Assembly: GCF_014873755.1 (NCBI RefSeq)
Contig: NZ_JADBEG010000001.1
Location: 6,794,501-6,858,500, forward strand
Direction: 5' to 3'
From: Amycolatopsis lexingtonensis
GTDB lineage: Bacteria; Actinomycetota; Actinomycetes; Mycobacteriales; Pseudonocardiaceae
DNA length: 64,000 nt
Within the stretch, counting starts at the first letter, position 1, and each line of letters starts with the position of its first letter. This document shows positions 1 to 9,003 of the stretch, piece by piece. The notes under the pieces are model-generated. The model searched no databases and was not told where the DNA came from. It saw only the letters and a list, made by a program, of their open reading frames with translations. Both the position numbers and the translations under genes were made by a program.

Positions 1-536
1 GCGGTGGTGGCGCCGAGCTCCATGCCGCCGGTCGCGATGTAGACGAGGTGCGAGCCGATCCGGTTGATCTCCAGCAGCAGCACGCGCAGCAGCTGCGCGC
101 GGCGCGGGGCTTCGATCTGCAGCAGCTTCTCGACGCCGAGGCAGTACGCCATCTCCGTCGAAAGCGGGGCCAGGTAGTCCATCCGCGTCACGAAGGTGAC
201 GCCCTGGGTCCAGGTCCGGTACTCGCAGTTCTTCTCGATGCCGGTGTGGAGGTAGCCGATGACCGACCGCAGCTGCGTGACGGTCTCGCCCTCCATCTCC
301 AGCACGAGCCGGAGCACGCCGTGCGTCGACGGGTGCTGCGGGCCCATGTTGATGACCATGCGCTCGTCGTGCTGGGCGTCGGCGATGACGTCGTCCCAGT
401 CGCCGCCGGAGACCGTGTAGACGCGGCCCTCGGTGGTGTCACGGGAATCGGCGTAGCTGACGTCGTCGGTGCTGTCGCTGCCCGGCGCGCTCGTGTCCGT
501 CCCGGTGGTGACGTCGGAAAGGTTCTCGGTGCTCAC
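1..536 (-). CDS. nuoD: NADH-quinone oxidoreductase subunit D (3' end cut by window edge)
   Basis: The 49-kDa subunit of complex I, which lines the quinone-binding cavity in the peripheral arm. Only the first 178 residues are in the window. After a hydrophilic, probably disordered N-terminus of about 60 residues comes the family signature [10 protein letters not shown] at residues 64-73, one of the conserved segments around the quinone head-group site, then the start of the alpha-helical core. The GTG start is set by a four-base GTGA overlap with the nuoC stop, so translation is probably coupled. It is the fourth gene of a nuoA-B-C-D run on the minus strand and continues beyond coordinate 1. 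Identity is firm; the rest of the protein cannot be judged. Confidence 0.95.
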   Translation of the reverse strand, partial: MSTENLSDVTTGTDTSAPGSDSTDDVSYADSRDTTEGRVYTVSGGDWDDVIADAQHDERMVINMGPQHPSTHGVLRLVLEMEGETVTQLRSVIGYLHTGIEKNCEYRTWTQGVTFVTRMDYLAPLSTEMAYCLGVEKLLQIEAPRRAQLLRVLLLEINRIGSHLVYIATGGMELGATT

Positions 537-1282
537 GAGTACGACCTCCGCTGGTCCGGCGGCGGGATCTCCGCGCCCTTGTATTCGACCGGGATCCCGC
601 CGAGCGGGTAGTCCTTGCGCTGGGGGTGGCCGTCCCAGTCGTCCGGCATGAGGATGCGGGTCAGCGCCGGGTGGCCGTCGAAGACGATGCCGAACATGTC
701 CCAGGCCTCGCGCTCCTGCCAGTCGGCGGTCGGGTAGATCCCGACCAGCGACGGCACGTGCGCGTCCTCGACGTCGAGGGTGACCTCGAGGCGGATCCGG
801 CGGCGGTAGGTCAGCGACGTGAAGTGGTAGACCGCGTGCAGCCGCTGCGGGACGTCGACGCCGTAGTCCACGCCGGACACCGAGGACAGCAGCTCGAAGC
901 GGAGGCCGCCGTCGTCGCGCAGCACCTTCGCGATCGCGGGCAGGTGCTCGCGGGCGACGTAGAAGGTGATCTCGCCGCGGTCGACCGTCGTCTGCAGGAT
1001 CGCTTCGGCGGGGATCTTGTTGTCCGACAGAGCGGCGTAGAACTCGTCGGCGAACTGGTCGAACCAGCCGCCGTACGGGCGCTCGGCCGGCGCGGGGCTG
1101 TAGGCCGGGAGCCGGACGCCGCCGTAGCCGGAGGTGTCGCCGGTGCCGTGGACACCGAACATGCCCTGGCGTTCGCGGCCGGTGACGACCGCTTCGGCGG
1201 GCCGGGTGCCGGTCGGCTCGAGGCCGCCTTCGGCACGCTCGGCGCTGGACTGCTCTTCGCCGGGTTGGGGGTTCTCAGTCAT
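533..1282 (-). CDS. nuoC: NADH-quinone oxidoreductase subunit C
   Basis: The 30-kDa subunit of complex I (249 aa), part of the peripheral arm next to NuoD and NuoB. The first ~60 residues are hydrophilic, longer than in enterobacterial NuoC and typical of actinobacteria. The folded domain follows, with the family signature around [10 protein letters not shown] (residues 190-199) and the RKDYPLGG segment near residue 222. The ATG start lies four bases past the nuoB stop, and the stop overlaps the nuoD GTG. It is a separate gene here, not the fused NuoCD found in enterobacteria. Confidence 0.95.
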   Translation of the reverse strand: MTENPQPGEEQSSAERAEGGLEPTGTRPAEAVVTGRERQGMFGVHGTGDTSGYGGVRLPAYSPAPAERPYGGWFDQFADEFYAALSDNKIPAEAILQTTVDRGEITFYVAREHLPAIAKVLRDDGGLRFELLSSVSGVDYGVDVPQRLHAVYHFTSLTYRRRIRLEVTLDVEDAHVPSLVGIYPTADWQEREAWDMFGIVFDGHPALTRILMPDDWDGHPQRKDYPLGGIPVEYKGAEIPPPDQRRSYS

Positions 1283-1286
1283 CGCT

Positions 1287-1835
1287 CTACTTCTTCGCGT
1301 ACTTGATCGACGACGCGACGAGCTCGGTGCGCGCCCCGCTGGCGGCGCGGATGGCGGCGCGGCGGGCGTTGATCGGCTCGTCCTGGATCTTGGCGTGCAG
1401 CTTGAGGATCGCGTCCAGCAGCATCTCCGGCCGCGGCGGGCAGCCGGGCAGGTACATGTCGACCGGCACGATGTGGTCGACGCCCTGGACCACGGCGTAG
1501 TTGTTGAACATGCCGCCGGAGGAGGCGCAGACGCCCATGGCGAGCACCCACTTGGGCTCGGCCATCTGGTCGTAGATCTGGCGCAGGACCGGGGCCATCT
1601 TCTGCGTGACGCGCCCGGCGACGATCATCAGGTCGGCCTGCCGCGGCGTCGCGCTGAAGCGCTCCATGCCGAAGCGGGCGATGTCGTAGCGGGAACCGCC
1701 GACGGTCATCATCTCGATCGCGCAGCAGGCGAGCCCGAACGTGGCCGGCCACATCGAGTTCTTCCGCGCCCAGTTGACGAGACCTTCGAGGCTGGCCAGC
1801 AGGATGCCGTTGGGGAGTTTCTCTTCGAGGCCCAT
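1287..1835 (-). CDS. nuoB: NADH-quinone oxidoreductase subunit B
   Basis: The PSST subunit (182 aa), which carries the terminal 4Fe-4S cluster N2 that passes electrons to menaquinone. All four cluster ligands are visible: Cys37 and Cys38 (LACCAIE), Cys103 (GVCASSGG) and Cys132 (PGCPPRPE). The frame is open for a further 68 codons upstream, but that part overlaps nuoA and is not NuoB-like. The ATG at 1835, reading [10 protein letters not shown] and lying four bases past the nuoA stop, is therefore taken as the start. Length and motifs are standard for the family. Confidence 0.96.
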   Translation of the reverse strand: MGLEEKLPNGILLASLEGLVNWARKNSMWPATFGLACCAIEMMTVGGSRYDIARFGMERFSATPRQADLMIVAGRVTQKMAPVLRQIYDQMAEPKWVLAMGVCASSGGMFNNYAVVQGVDHIVPVDMYLPGCPPRPEMLLDAILKLHAKIQDEPINARRAAIRAASGARTELVASSIKYAKK

Positions 1836-1839
1836 GGGT

Positions 1840-2259
1840 CTAGTTCCAATCCAGGCCGCCGCGCCGCCACACGTAGGCGTACGCGAAGCCGACCGTCGCG
1901 ATGAACAGCAGGATCTCCACCAGGCCGAACGTGCCCAGCGCGTCCGCCTGCACGGCGAACGGGTAGAGGAAGACCATCTCGATGTCGAACAGGATGAACA
2001 GCATCGCGGTGATGTAGTACGCGACCGGCATCCGGCCACCGCCGACGAGCGGCTGCGGGGACGGCTCGATGCCGCACTCGTACGCCTCGAGCTTCGCCTT
2101 GTTGTAGCGGCTGGGGCCGACGAGCGGGCCCAGCAGCACCGACAGCACGGCGAAGCCGAGCGCCAGGACGAACAGGATCACGATGGGCAGGTAGGGCTTC
2201 AGACTGGGAGCCTCTTGCGCCAGCTGCACCGTGTCGGTTCGGGTCAGCAACGTCAGCAC
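1840..2259 (-). CDS. nuoA: NADH-quinone oxidoreductase subunit A
   Basis: Small membrane subunit of complex I with three predicted transmembrane helices (about residues 23-45, 78-100 and 103-125). The conserved YECGIEP segment, whose Cys sits near the quinone channel, lies between helices 1 and 2. The GTG at 2259 (139 aa) is chosen because a GGAAAGGA ribosome-binding sequence lies about 13 bases upstream; an in-frame ATG at 2331 would add a basic, un-NuoA-like 24-residue tail. First gene of the nuo operon, with two Rex boxes 140-190 bases upstream. Confidence 0.92.
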   Translation of the reverse strand: MLTLLTRTDTVQLAQEAPSLKPYLPIVILFVLALGFAVLSVLLGPLVGPSRYNKAKLEAYECGIEPSPQPLVGGGRMPVAYYITAMLFILFDIEMVFLYPFAVQADALGTFGLVEILLFIATVGFAYAYVWRRGGLDWN

Positions 2260-2400
2260 GGGGTCTTCGCCATCCTTTCCGCGCCGATGCGGTTGTGCTT
2301 GTGGTGGGGAACCGCTTGGCCTCGTCGGCACCCTAAGGGACCTGGGTCACACCGCCGAGGGTCAGGGTCTCCTTACGGCCCGTGGCTGGACCGGGAGGTG

Positions 2401-2451
2401 CTTGTGAAATAGTTCACAAGCCACTCGTCGTGGATGTGAAGCGATTCACAA
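2401..2451 (-). promoter_or_regulatory. Two Rex operators (ROP) upstream of the nuo operon
   Basis: Box 1 at 2401-2420 is a perfect inverted repeat with 8-base arms CTTGTGAA/TTCACAAG and a four-base spacer. Box 2 at 2435-2450 is TGTGAA-GCGA-TTCACA. Both fit the actinobacterial Rex consensus TGTGAA-N4-TTCACA. The centres are 32 bases apart, about three helical turns, so two dimers would bind the same DNA face. Rex control of nuo is established in Streptomyces coelicolor, and a rex gene lies at 36806. Elsewhere in the 2260-2686 gap the only promoter-like sequence noticed is TATAAC on the minus strand near 2505-2510; it could not be confirmed. Confidence 0.85.
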
Positions 2452-2686
2452 AGCATGGGGGGAGTCTAGGACGCGACTCACACTCTTGTCCCTAGGCCCC
2501 CGTGTTATAAGGGTGCCCTAAGTTCCGGCGCCATCGTTGTCGCGACACGATGACGGCCCGCGCGCGACCTGCGCGAAGGCCGTTCAAGATCGGCTGGCGG
2601 CCGGACAAAACGGACATCGTGGTGTGAGCTATCCCACTGGCCGTACGGCCAACTTGCTAGGCCACCCGAGTGCCCGCGCGCGCAAA

Positions 2687-2747
2687 GGTCGGCACTTTCA
2701 CGTGAAAGTGCCGACCTGGGGCCCGCACTTTCACGTGAAAGTGCGGG
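2687..2747. repeat. Two tandem TTTCACGTGAAA palindromes after menJ
   Basis: A perfect 30-base palindrome (2687-2716, arm GGTCGGCACTTTCAC) is followed 5 bases later by a perfect 26-base palindrome (2722-2747, arm CCCGCACTTTCAC). They share the core GCACTTTCACGTGAAAGTGC but have different flanks, each symmetric in itself. They lie 12 bases past the menJ stop. Similar cores occur at 9004-9021 and 9406-9431. Likely hairpin terminators or a dispersed intergenic element. Confidence 0.85.
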
Positions 2748-2758
2748 GTTGGCCGGGG

Positions 2759-4045
2759 TCAGCGCGGGGAGGGAGCAGCCTTCGCGAGGGCCGAGATCAG
2801 GCGGTCGACACCGTCGCCGCCCTTGGCGTCGTAGCAGCCGGAGAGGCCCTTGTAGACCAGCGGCAGCAGCTTGTTGATGCGCAGGCCGTACTTGGTGCAC
2901 GCGTGCATGATCTTCGGCTTGCCGATGATCTTCGCGAAGACGTTGCCCAGCTGGTAGTAGCCGCCCATCAGCTCGCCGACCGCGCGCGGGTACGCCTCCA
3001 AAGCCCGCTCGCGCGAAGGGCCTTCGCGCCGGGCCAGGGCCTGGACCACGACCTCCGCCGCGATCTGCGCGGATTCCATCGCCGCCGAGATGCCTTCGCC
3101 GTTGAACGGGCTGACCATGCCGCCCGCGTCGCCGAGCAGCAGCAGGCCGTCGCGGTAGTGCGGGGTGCGGTTGAAGCCCATCGGGAGGCCGGCGCCGCCG
3201 ACCTTGCCGATCGCGTTCTCCTCGCGGTAGCCCCACTCCTCCGGCGTCCCGTCGAGCCACTGGCGCAGCAGCGCGCGGTAGTCGGTGTTCCGGAACGACG
3301 CCGACGTCGACAGCATGCCGAGGCCGACGTTGACCGTGCCGTCGCCGAGCGGGAACGCCCAGCCGTAGCCCGGCAGCAGCTTCGAGTCCCGCGGGTCGGA
3401 CTTGTCCCACAGCTCGAGGTGGCCCTCGATGAACGGGTCGTCGTGGCGCGGGCTCTTGTAGTACTGGCGCACCGCGACGCCCATCGGGCGCTTCTCGTTC
3501 TTCTGGATGCCGACGCTGAGCGCGAGCCGCGCGGACACGCCGTCGCAGGCCAGGACCAGCGGCGCGCGGTAGTGCACCGGCGTCTTCTCCGGACCGACCT
3601 TCGCCTCGACGCCGACCACGCGCCCGCTCGCGTTGGTGATCGCGCTGGTCACCGTGGTGCGCTCGTACAGCCGCGCGCCCGCCTTCACCGCGAGCTTCGC
3701 GAGGAGGTCGTCGAAGTCGTGGCGGGTGCGGGAAACGCCGTACGGCGGGTAGCTCGTCAGGTCCGGCCAGTCGAGTTCGAGCGTCAGGTCACCGGTGAGG
3801 ATCCGCAGGCCGCGGCTGTGCACCCAGCCGGCGTCCTCGCTGGTGTCGATGCCCAGGTCGATGAGCTGCTTGACGCCGCGCGGGGTCAGGCCGTCGCCGC
3901 AGACCTTCTCGCGCGGGAACTCGGTCTTCTCCAGCAGCAGGACGTCGACGCCCGCGCGCGCCAAGTAGGTGGCCACGGTGGACCCAGCGGGTCCGGCGCC
4001 GACGACGATGACTTCGGCGTCCTGGTCTGCGGTGCGACGACTCAT
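2759..4045 (-). CDS. menJ: Geranylgeranyl reductase family FAD oxidoreductase (menaquinone reductase)
   Basis: A 428-aa flavoprotein of the geranylgeranyl reductase family. In mycobacteria the homologue (Rv0561c, MenJ) saturates one isoprene unit of menaquinone. The dinucleotide-binding GAGPAG is at residues 16-21, followed by the acidic end of the second strand (LLLEK). A CDGVSARLA motif lies mid-protein, and the second FAD motif GDAGGMVSPFNGEG is near residue 300. It starts 10 bases after the menG stop, so the two are probably co-transcribed and act late in the same pathway. Substrate is inferred from family and neighbourhood; other members act on chlorophyll or archaeal lipids. Confidence 0.88.
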   Translation of the reverse strand: MSRRTADQDAEVIVVGAGPAGSTVATYLARAGVDVLLLEKTEFPREKVCGDGLTPRGVKQLIDLGIDTSEDAGWVHSRGLRILTGDLTLELDWPDLTSYPPYGVSRTRHDFDDLLAKLAVKAGARLYERTTVTSAITNASGRVVGVEAKVGPEKTPVHYRAPLVLACDGVSARLALSVGIQKNEKRPMGVAVRQYYKSPRHDDPFIEGHLELWDKSDPRDSKLLPGYGWAFPLGDGTVNVGLGMLSTSASFRNTDYRALLRQWLDGTPEEWGYREENAIGKVGGAGLPMGFNRTPHYRDGLLLLGDAGGMVSPFNGEGISAAMESAQIAAEVVVQALARREGPSRERALEAYPRAVGELMGGYYQLGNVFAKIIGKPKIMHACTKYGLRINKLLPLVYKGLSGCYDAKGGDGVDRLISALAKAAPSPR

Positions 4046-4055
4046 GAACGCGAGT

Positions 4056-4745
4056 TTAGGCAGGCTTGCGCGCTCGGTGGATCGCCACGACGCCGAATGT
4101 GAGGTTCAACCACTCGACGTCGGCCCAGCCCGCGCTCGCGATGATCTCGCCGAGCGTGCGCTGGTCAGGCCAGGCCAGCATCGATTCGGCCAGGTAGGAG
4201 TACGCCTCGGGGTTCGACGACGTCCGCTTGCCGACCCAGGTCAGCAGCTTCAGCATGAACCGCCGGTGGATGAACCGGATCGGGGCGAACGGCGGGGTCG
4301 AGACCTCGCAGATCACCAGCCGGCCGCCGGGCTTGACCACCCGGGCGATCTCGGTGAGCGCCGCCTTCGTGTCGACGAAGTTGCGCAGCGCCAGGGAGAT
4401 CGTCACGGCGTCGAAGCTGTCGTCGGCGAACGGCAGGTTCAGCGCGTCCGCGGCGACCATCGGGACCTTGCGGTGCAGCCCGGCGCGGAGCATGCCGAAC
4501 GAGAAGTCCGCCGCCAGGCACCAGGCGCCACCGCGGGCGTACTCGACGGTGGACACCCCGGTGCCGGCGGCCAGGTCCAGGACCTTCTCGCCGCGGCGGG
4601 CGTCGAGCACGCGGGCGGTGGTGGTGCGCCAGCGGCGGTCGAAGCCGAAGGTCATGAACGAGTTCGCCCGGTCGTACCCGTCCGCGACGCCGTCGAACAT
4701 CGCGGCGACTTCGTGCGGGTCCTTGTCCAGGCTTGCGCGTGACAT
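4056..4745 (-). CDS. menG: Demethylmenaquinone methyltransferase
   Basis: SAM-dependent C-methyltransferase (229 aa) that converts demethylmenaquinone to menaquinone, the last common step of the pathway. The UbiE/COQ5 signature [17 protein letters not shown] is at residues 24-40 and the SAM-binding motif LDLAAGTG at 56-63, with a later motif ISLALRNF typical of UbiE. The UbiE family covers both ubiquinone and menaquinone methylation. In this menaquinone-only genome type, next to menJ and near menD-B-E-A, the menaquinone role is the sensible one. Confidence 0.93.
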   Translation of the reverse strand: MSRASLDKDPHEVAAMFDGVADGYDRANSFMTFGFDRRWRTTTARVLDARRGEKVLDLAAGTGVSTVEYARGGAWCLAADFSFGMLRAGLHRKVPMVAADALNLPFADDSFDAVTISLALRNFVDTKAALTEIARVVKPGGRLVICEVSTPPFAPIRFIHRRFMLKLLTWVGKRTSSNPEAYSYLAESMLAWPDQRTLGEIIASAGWADVEWLNLTFGVVAIHRARKPA

Positions 4746-4754
4746 GGCTTGAGA

Positions 4755-5300
4755 TTAGTCGCGTGGCTTGACGAAGGTTGCGAGCACCAGCCAGACGAGC
4801 CCGCCGAAGCGCGCGACCGGGATCAACGGGTAGAGCACGTCGGTCAGCATGCTCAGCCCCGAGAGCCCGGCCAGCGCGGCGACGACGTAGCCGGTGACCG
4901 CCAGCCACTTCCGTTCGGTGCGCGCCACGTCCGCGATGAGCAGCGCGAGCGGGACCGCGAACCCGAACGCGCCCGCGGCGAAGGCCAGCGAGGTGAACGG
5001 GCGGGCGACGTCCGGGTTCTGGGCGGCGGTCCAGGTGGCGAGGCCGCTCAGCAGCAGCGACCCCGACGCGAGCAGGCCGCCCGCGTAACCGAGTTGCGGT
5101 GGTCTGGCGGCCGCCGTCCAGACCGCGAGGGACAGCCCGGCGCCGAAGACGACGAGGGCCAGCAGCTGGACGAGCCCCTGGTGGGCGGCGTCGTAGGCGG
5201 CGACTTCGGCCGCGGACGAGTCCGGGCGGGTGCCGGTGGCGCCGAGGACTCCCCCGGCGACGGTGAACAGGCCGTAGGCGATGACCGCGATTCGTTTCAT
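4755..5300 (-). CDS. Membrane protein of unknown function, divergent from marR
   Basis: A 181-aa protein with about five to six hydrophobic helices and short loops; no family recognised with confidence. The ATG at 5300 (MKRIAVIAYG) is preferred because a longer in-frame start at 5336 would run through the MarR operator. It ends 9 bases before menG, so it could be the first gene of a menG-menJ transcript. Its divergent placement opposite a MarR-type repressor, with a palindrome between them, suggests it is a target of that repressor. Role unknown. Confidence 0.75.
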   Translation of the reverse strand: MKRIAVIAYGLFTVAGGVLGATGTRPDSSAAEVAAYDAAHQGLVQLLALVVFGAGLSLAVWTAAARPPQLGYAGGLLASGSLLLSGLATWTAAQNPDVARPFTSLAFAAGAFGFAVPLALLIADVARTERKWLAVTGYVVAALAGLSGLSMLTDVLYPLIPVARFGGLVWLVLATFVKPRD

Positions 5301-5310
5301 GTCATAAACG

Positions 5311-5326
5311 ATTACACTGGTGTAAT
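5311..5326. promoter_or_regulatory. Probable MarR operator
   Basis: ATTACAC-TG-GTGTAAT is an inverted repeat with 7-base arms in the 53-base gap between the divergent membrane protein (start 5300) and marR (start 5354). A short, AT-rich palindrome between a MarR gene and its divergent neighbour is the standard arrangement for a MarR-dimer site. Confidence 0.75.
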
Positions 5327-5353
5327 GGATTGTCAACGACTACGGTTTCGGGC

Positions 5354-5806
5354 ATGAACGGTTTCGGCAGCGCGTTCCTGCTGGCCCAGGTGGGTGCGCA
5401 CGCGGCGCAGCGGTTCACCGAGCGGATCGGCGAGCTGGACCTGACGCCGCCGCAGGTCGGGCTGTTGCGGCTGGTCGCGTCGCGGCCGGGGCAGAGCCAG
5501 CAGGCGATCGCGGCCCAGCTCGGCACCCCGCCGACGCGCCTGGTCGCGCTGGTCGACGGGCTGGAGAAGCGCGGGCTGGTCGAGCGCCGCCGAAACCCTG
5601 ACGACCGGCGGCTCTACGCGCTGGAGCTCAGCGAGGACGGGCGCGCGTTCATGGGCCGCGTCGCCCAGGCCGCGGCCGCCCACGACCGCGCGCTCACCGC
5701 GGCGCTGTCGGACGACGAGCGCGCGAGCCTCCACGCCCTCCTCACCAAGATCGCCGCCGACCAGGGCCTCACCCCCGGCGTCCACCCCGGCTACGGAAAG
5801 CCGTGA
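5354..5806 (+). CDS. MarR family transcriptional regulator
   Basis: A 150-aa winged-helix regulator. The recognition region reads SQQAIAAQLGTPPTRLVALV and is followed by the MarR wing RRNPDDRRLYAL, in which the DDRR signature is intact. The ATG at 5354 (MNGFG) is preferred over the TTG at 5330, which would overlap the operator flank. It probably represses itself and the divergent membrane protein through the palindrome at 5311-5326. The ligand is unknown. Its stop is three bases from the convergent glycosyltransferase stop. Confidence 0.88.
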   Translation: MNGFGSAFLLAQVGAHAAQRFTERIGELDLTPPQVGLLRLVASRPGQSQQAIAAQLGTPPTRLVALVDGLEKRGLVERRRNPDDRRLYALELSEDGRAFMGRVAQAAAAHDRALTAALSDDERASLHALLTKIAADQGLTPGVHPGYGKP

Positions 5807-5809
5807 AGC

Positions 5810-6913
5810 TCAGCGGAAGGCGGCCAGCATCCCGGCCACCGCGGCGGGCCAGGTGAACTGCTCCGCCCGGGCACGGGCCGCCGCGCGGCGCAGGTCTTCG
5901 GGGCTGTCGAGGAGGTTCGTCACGGCGGAGGCGAACGCGGGCGCGTGATCGTCGACCGCCGCGCCGCACCCCGGGCCGACGATCTCCCGCAGCGCCGACG
6001 ACGCCGACACCACCACCGGCGTCCCGGACGCCAGGGCCTCCAGCGCGGCGAGCCCGAACGTCTCGTGCGGGCCGGGCGCCAGGGAGACGTCCGCGCTGGC
6101 CAGGAGCCGCGCGACGTCGCCGCGGCCGGACAGGAAGCCCAGGAACGTGACCGGCAGGCCGCGCGCCCGGCGTTCCAGCGCGCGGCGGCGGGGGCCGTCG
6201 CCCGCCACCACCAGCCGCACCTTCACACCGGCCTCGGTCAGCGAAGCGACGGTGTCCACGCTGCGCTCCACGTGCTTCTCCGGCGACAGCCGTCCACAGT
6301 GGACGAGCAGGGCGTCCGCGCCGCCGGCCAGGTCGGTGCGCCAGCCGTCGTCGCGCATGGCGGGCCGGAACGTCGCGAGGTCGACGCCGAGCGGCACCCG
6401 GTGGACGTTCGGGGCGGCGATCCGGTCGAACTCCGCGCGCGCGAACGCCGTCGTGCAGACCACCGTGTCGTAGCTCTCGGCCATCCGCCGGTTCGCGACG
6501 TCGGCGACGCGGCGCGCCACCGGCTCGGGCAGCAGGAACTGCTCCAGCAGCCGGTCGAGGCGCTCGTGCGAGATGACCGTGCTGGGGACGCCGTGGCGCC
6601 GCGCCCAGCCACCCATCCCGCGCAGCGTCAACCGGTCCGACACCTCCAGCCGGTCCGGTTCGAGTCTTCGCAGCACCGCGCGGACGCGGTGCGGGTCGAC
6701 CGCGCGGTACCCGCCGGTGCCCGGAATCTTGGGCGCGGGCAAGGAAAACCGCCGCACACCGGTCGGCAGGACTTCGTCGGCGTACCGGGTGCCGGGCACC
6801 ACGAGCGTCACCCGGTGGCCGCTCGCGACGTAGCCGGCGCCCAGGTGGTGCAGCGCGGTGCGGAGCCCGCCCGAACGCGGCCCGTAGAAGTTCGCGAGCT
6901 GGACGATGTGCAT
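5810..6913 (-). CDS. Glycosyltransferase family 4 protein
   Basis: A 367-aa GT-B-fold glycosyltransferase. The N-terminal domain opens with a glycine-rich loop after the first strand (FYGPRSGGLR). The C-terminal domain has VVAGDGPRRR and the GT4 nucleotide-sugar signature HETFGLAALEALASGTP with its E-x7-E pair. It begins one base after the mgtA stop and is surely co-transcribed with it. It probably adds mannose or a related sugar to an envelope glycolipid or polysaccharide, but donor and acceptor cannot be read from sequence. Confidence 0.85.
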   Translation of the reverse strand: MHIVQLANFYGPRSGGLRTALHHLGAGYVASGHRVTLVVPGTRYADEVLPTGVRRFSLPAPKIPGTGGYRAVDPHRVRAVLRRLEPDRLEVSDRLTLRGMGGWARRHGVPSTVISHERLDRLLEQFLLPEPVARRVADVANRRMAESYDTVVCTTAFARAEFDRIAAPNVHRVPLGVDLATFRPAMRDDGWRTDLAGGADALLVHCGRLSPEKHVERSVDTVASLTEAGVKVRLVVAGDGPRRRALERRARGLPVTFLGFLSGRGDVARLLASADVSLAPGPHETFGLAALEALASGTPVVVSASSALREIVGPGCGAAVDDHAPAFASAVTNLLDSPEDLRRAAARARAEQFTWPAAVAGMLAAFR

Positions 6914-6914
6914 G

Positions 6915-8033
6915 TCAGGCCGCGCGGACGGCCCGGCCCCGCACGGCTTCGTAGTGCCCCACGAGCTCGTGGCAGACGGCCGGCCAGGTCCTGCCGAGCA
7001 CGACCTTGCGCGCCTTCTCGCCGAGCCTCGCCCGCAGCGCCGCGTCGCGCAGCGCGTCGACCTTCTCGACCAGCGCCGGGCCGAACAGCTCGCGCTCGGC
7101 GGGCAGCAGGTAGCCGGTGCGGCCGGGCAGGACGAGGTCCTTCGGGCCGCCCGCGTCCGGGGCGAGCACGGGCAGGCCGGACGCCATCGCCTCCTGCACC
7201 GCCTGGCAGAACGTCTCGTGCGGTCCCGTGTGGACGAAGACGTCGAAGCTCGCGTACGCCTTGGAGAGCTCTTCGCCGTACTTCGCGCCGAGGAAGGCCG
7301 CGCCGGGCAGCTGTTCTTTCAGCGCGGGCAGTTCGGGCCCGTCGCCGACGACGACCAGCCGGATCCCCGGCACCCCGGCCAGCGCGGCCAGCCGGTCGAC
7401 TTCCTTTTCCGGCGCCAGCCTGCCGACGAACCCGACGAGCAGCTCGCCGTCCGGCGCCAGCTCGGCTCGCAGCGCCGGGTCGGCGTGCGACGGCGAGAAG
7501 CGGTCGATGTCGACGCCTCGCGCCCACCGGTGCACGCGCGGGACGCCGTGCAGCTCCAGCTGCGCGACCGAGTCGCTGGACGGCGCGAGCGTCCGGTCGG
7601 CGCGCGAGTGCAGCCGCCGCACCCAGCGCCAGGCGGCGCGCGCGGCGATGCCGAAGCCGTACGCGGCGGCGAACCCGGCGATGTCGGTCTGGTAGACGGC
7701 GATCGACGGCACGCGCAGCCGCCGCGCCGCCGCGAGCCCTCTCGCGCCGACGACGAACGGCGACGCCAGGTGCACGACGTCCGGCCCGAACGCGCTGAGC
7801 GCGTTCAGCACCGTGCGCGTCGGCACGCCGATCGGCAGGGAGTTCACGCCGGGGAAGTCCAGCGCGGGGATCCGGACCACCGGGGCGCCGCGGTAGGAGT
7901 CCGGGCCGGGGCCGGGCGCGATGATCAGCACGTCGTGCGCGCGTTCGCGCAGGTGCTCGACGACCCGCAGGACGGAGTTGGTCACGCCGTTCACCTGGGG
8001 CAGGAAACTTTCGGTGACTATGGCGACTCGCAC
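6915..8033 (-). CDS. mgtA: GDP-mannose-dependent alpha-mannosyltransferase-like GT4 (MgtA-type)
   Basis: A 372-aa GT4 enzyme resembling mycobacterial/corynebacterial MgtA (Rv0557), which transfers mannose to a glucuronic-acid diacylglycerol anchor during lipomannan-type lipoglycan synthesis. Landmarks are the N-terminal glycine-rich acceptor loop ([12 protein letters not shown]), the donor-domain [15 protein letters not shown] and the signature [17 protein letters not shown]. Rv0557 is also beside menG in Mycobacterium tuberculosis, which supports orthology. The exact lipid acceptor in this organism is inferred. Confidence 0.82.
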   Translation of the reverse strand: MRVAIVTESFLPQVNGVTNSVLRVVEHLRERAHDVLIIAPGPGPDSYRGAPVVRIPALDFPGVNSLPIGVPTRTVLNALSAFGPDVVHLASPFVVGARGLAAARRLRVPSIAVYQTDIAGFAAAYGFGIAARAAWRWVRRLHSRADRTLAPSSDSVAQLELHGVPRVHRWARGVDIDRFSPSHADPALRAELAPDGELLVGFVGRLAPEKEVDRLAALAGVPGIRLVVVGDGPELPALKEQLPGAAFLGAKYGEELSKAYASFDVFVHTGPHETFCQAVQEAMASGLPVLAPDAGGPKDLVLPGRTGYLLPAERELFGPALVEKVDALRDAALRARLGEKARKVVLGRTWPAVCHELVGHYEAVRGRAVRAA

Positions 8034-8162
8034 GTCTTGGACGATCGCACCCGATCCTGGCGACCGCGTGACACGGCGGCCAACGCTGCCGGAACAGATC
8101 GGCTACGACATGTCATCTCAAGGTCGTGTCCCGGAAACCAGGGTGACCCAGACTAAGCAGGC

Positions 8163-8999
8163 ATGACCCTCTTGTCCTCCCGGCCGCCGCGGCCCGTCGA
8201 GCCCGGCCTGCTGTCGAGGGCGCTCGAAGTGGCCGGACGGCTGGCCAACGACGCCACCGACGTGATCACCGCGACCGCCGGCCGCGGCGCCCACCCGTCG
8301 ACGCTGGACTCGCCCTTCGACTGGGTCACCGACACCGACCGCATCCTGGAGCGCCACACGCGGCGCGTGCTGACGGCGGAGTTCCCGGGCATCCCGGTGG
8401 TCGGCCACGAGTTCGGCGCCGACCACGGCGCGGACGTCGCCGAGTACCGCTGGGTGGTCGACTCGGTGGACGGGACGGCGAACTACGTGGCCGGCGTGCC
8501 CTGGTGCGCCTACAGCCTGGCGCTGGTGGACGAGGCCGGACCGGTGGTGGGGGTGGTCGCGGACCCGTACCGCGCCCAGATCTACGCCGCGGCGCGCGGA
8601 CGAGGGGCCCGCGCGAACGGCAAGCCGGTCCGGCTGACGGACCGCTGCGTGACGGCGGGCGCGCTGGTCTGCACGGAGTTCGCGAGGAAAGGGCCGTGGC
8701 CGGGCATGGGCGGCTTCATCGAGCGGGCCGCGGCGGCCCACGCGGGGGTCCGGGTGCTGGGGTCGGCGGCGCTGTCGATCGCCCAGGTGGCACTGGGCCA
8801 CGCGGCGGCGGCGGTGCTGCACAGCTACCACGAGTGGGACGTGGCCGGGTCCGTGGCGATGGCGATCGAGGCGGGCGCGGTGGTGCTGGACCGGCACGGG
8901 GAGGACACGGCCCTGCCGACGGACGGCCTCCTGGTGGCGGCGCCGGGGGTGGCCGACGAGGTGCTGGGCTGGTGGCAGGAGACCGCGCACGCGGGCTGA
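8163..8999 (+). CDS. Inositol monophosphatase family protein
   Basis: A 278-aa member of the Mg2+-dependent IMPase/FBPase superfamily. Metal-site motifs are present in slightly divergent form: WVTDTDR (residues 54-60), HEFG (82-85) with the metal-binding Glu83, DSVDGT (100-105, usually DPIDGT) and HEWDVAGSVA near residue 222 for the WDxAAG motif. Likely a phosphatase of inositol phosphate, histidinol phosphate, PAP or a sugar phosphate; actinobacterial paralogues differ in substrate and this one cannot be assigned. It diverges from mgtA, sharing a 129-base promoter region. Confidence 0.85.
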   Translation: MTLLSSRPPRPVEPGLLSRALEVAGRLANDATDVITATAGRGAHPSTLDSPFDWVTDTDRILERHTRRVLTAEFPGIPVVGHEFGADHGADVAEYRWVVDSVDGTANYVAGVPWCAYSLALVDEAGPVVGVVADPYRAQIYAAARGRGARANGKPVRLTDRCVTAGALVCTEFARKGPWPGMGGFIERAAAAHAGVRVLGSAALSIAQVALGHAAAAVLHSYHEWDVAGSVAMAIEAGAVVLDRHGEDTALPTDGLLVAAPGVADEVLGWWQETAHAG

Positions 9000-9003
9000 G
9001 CGC

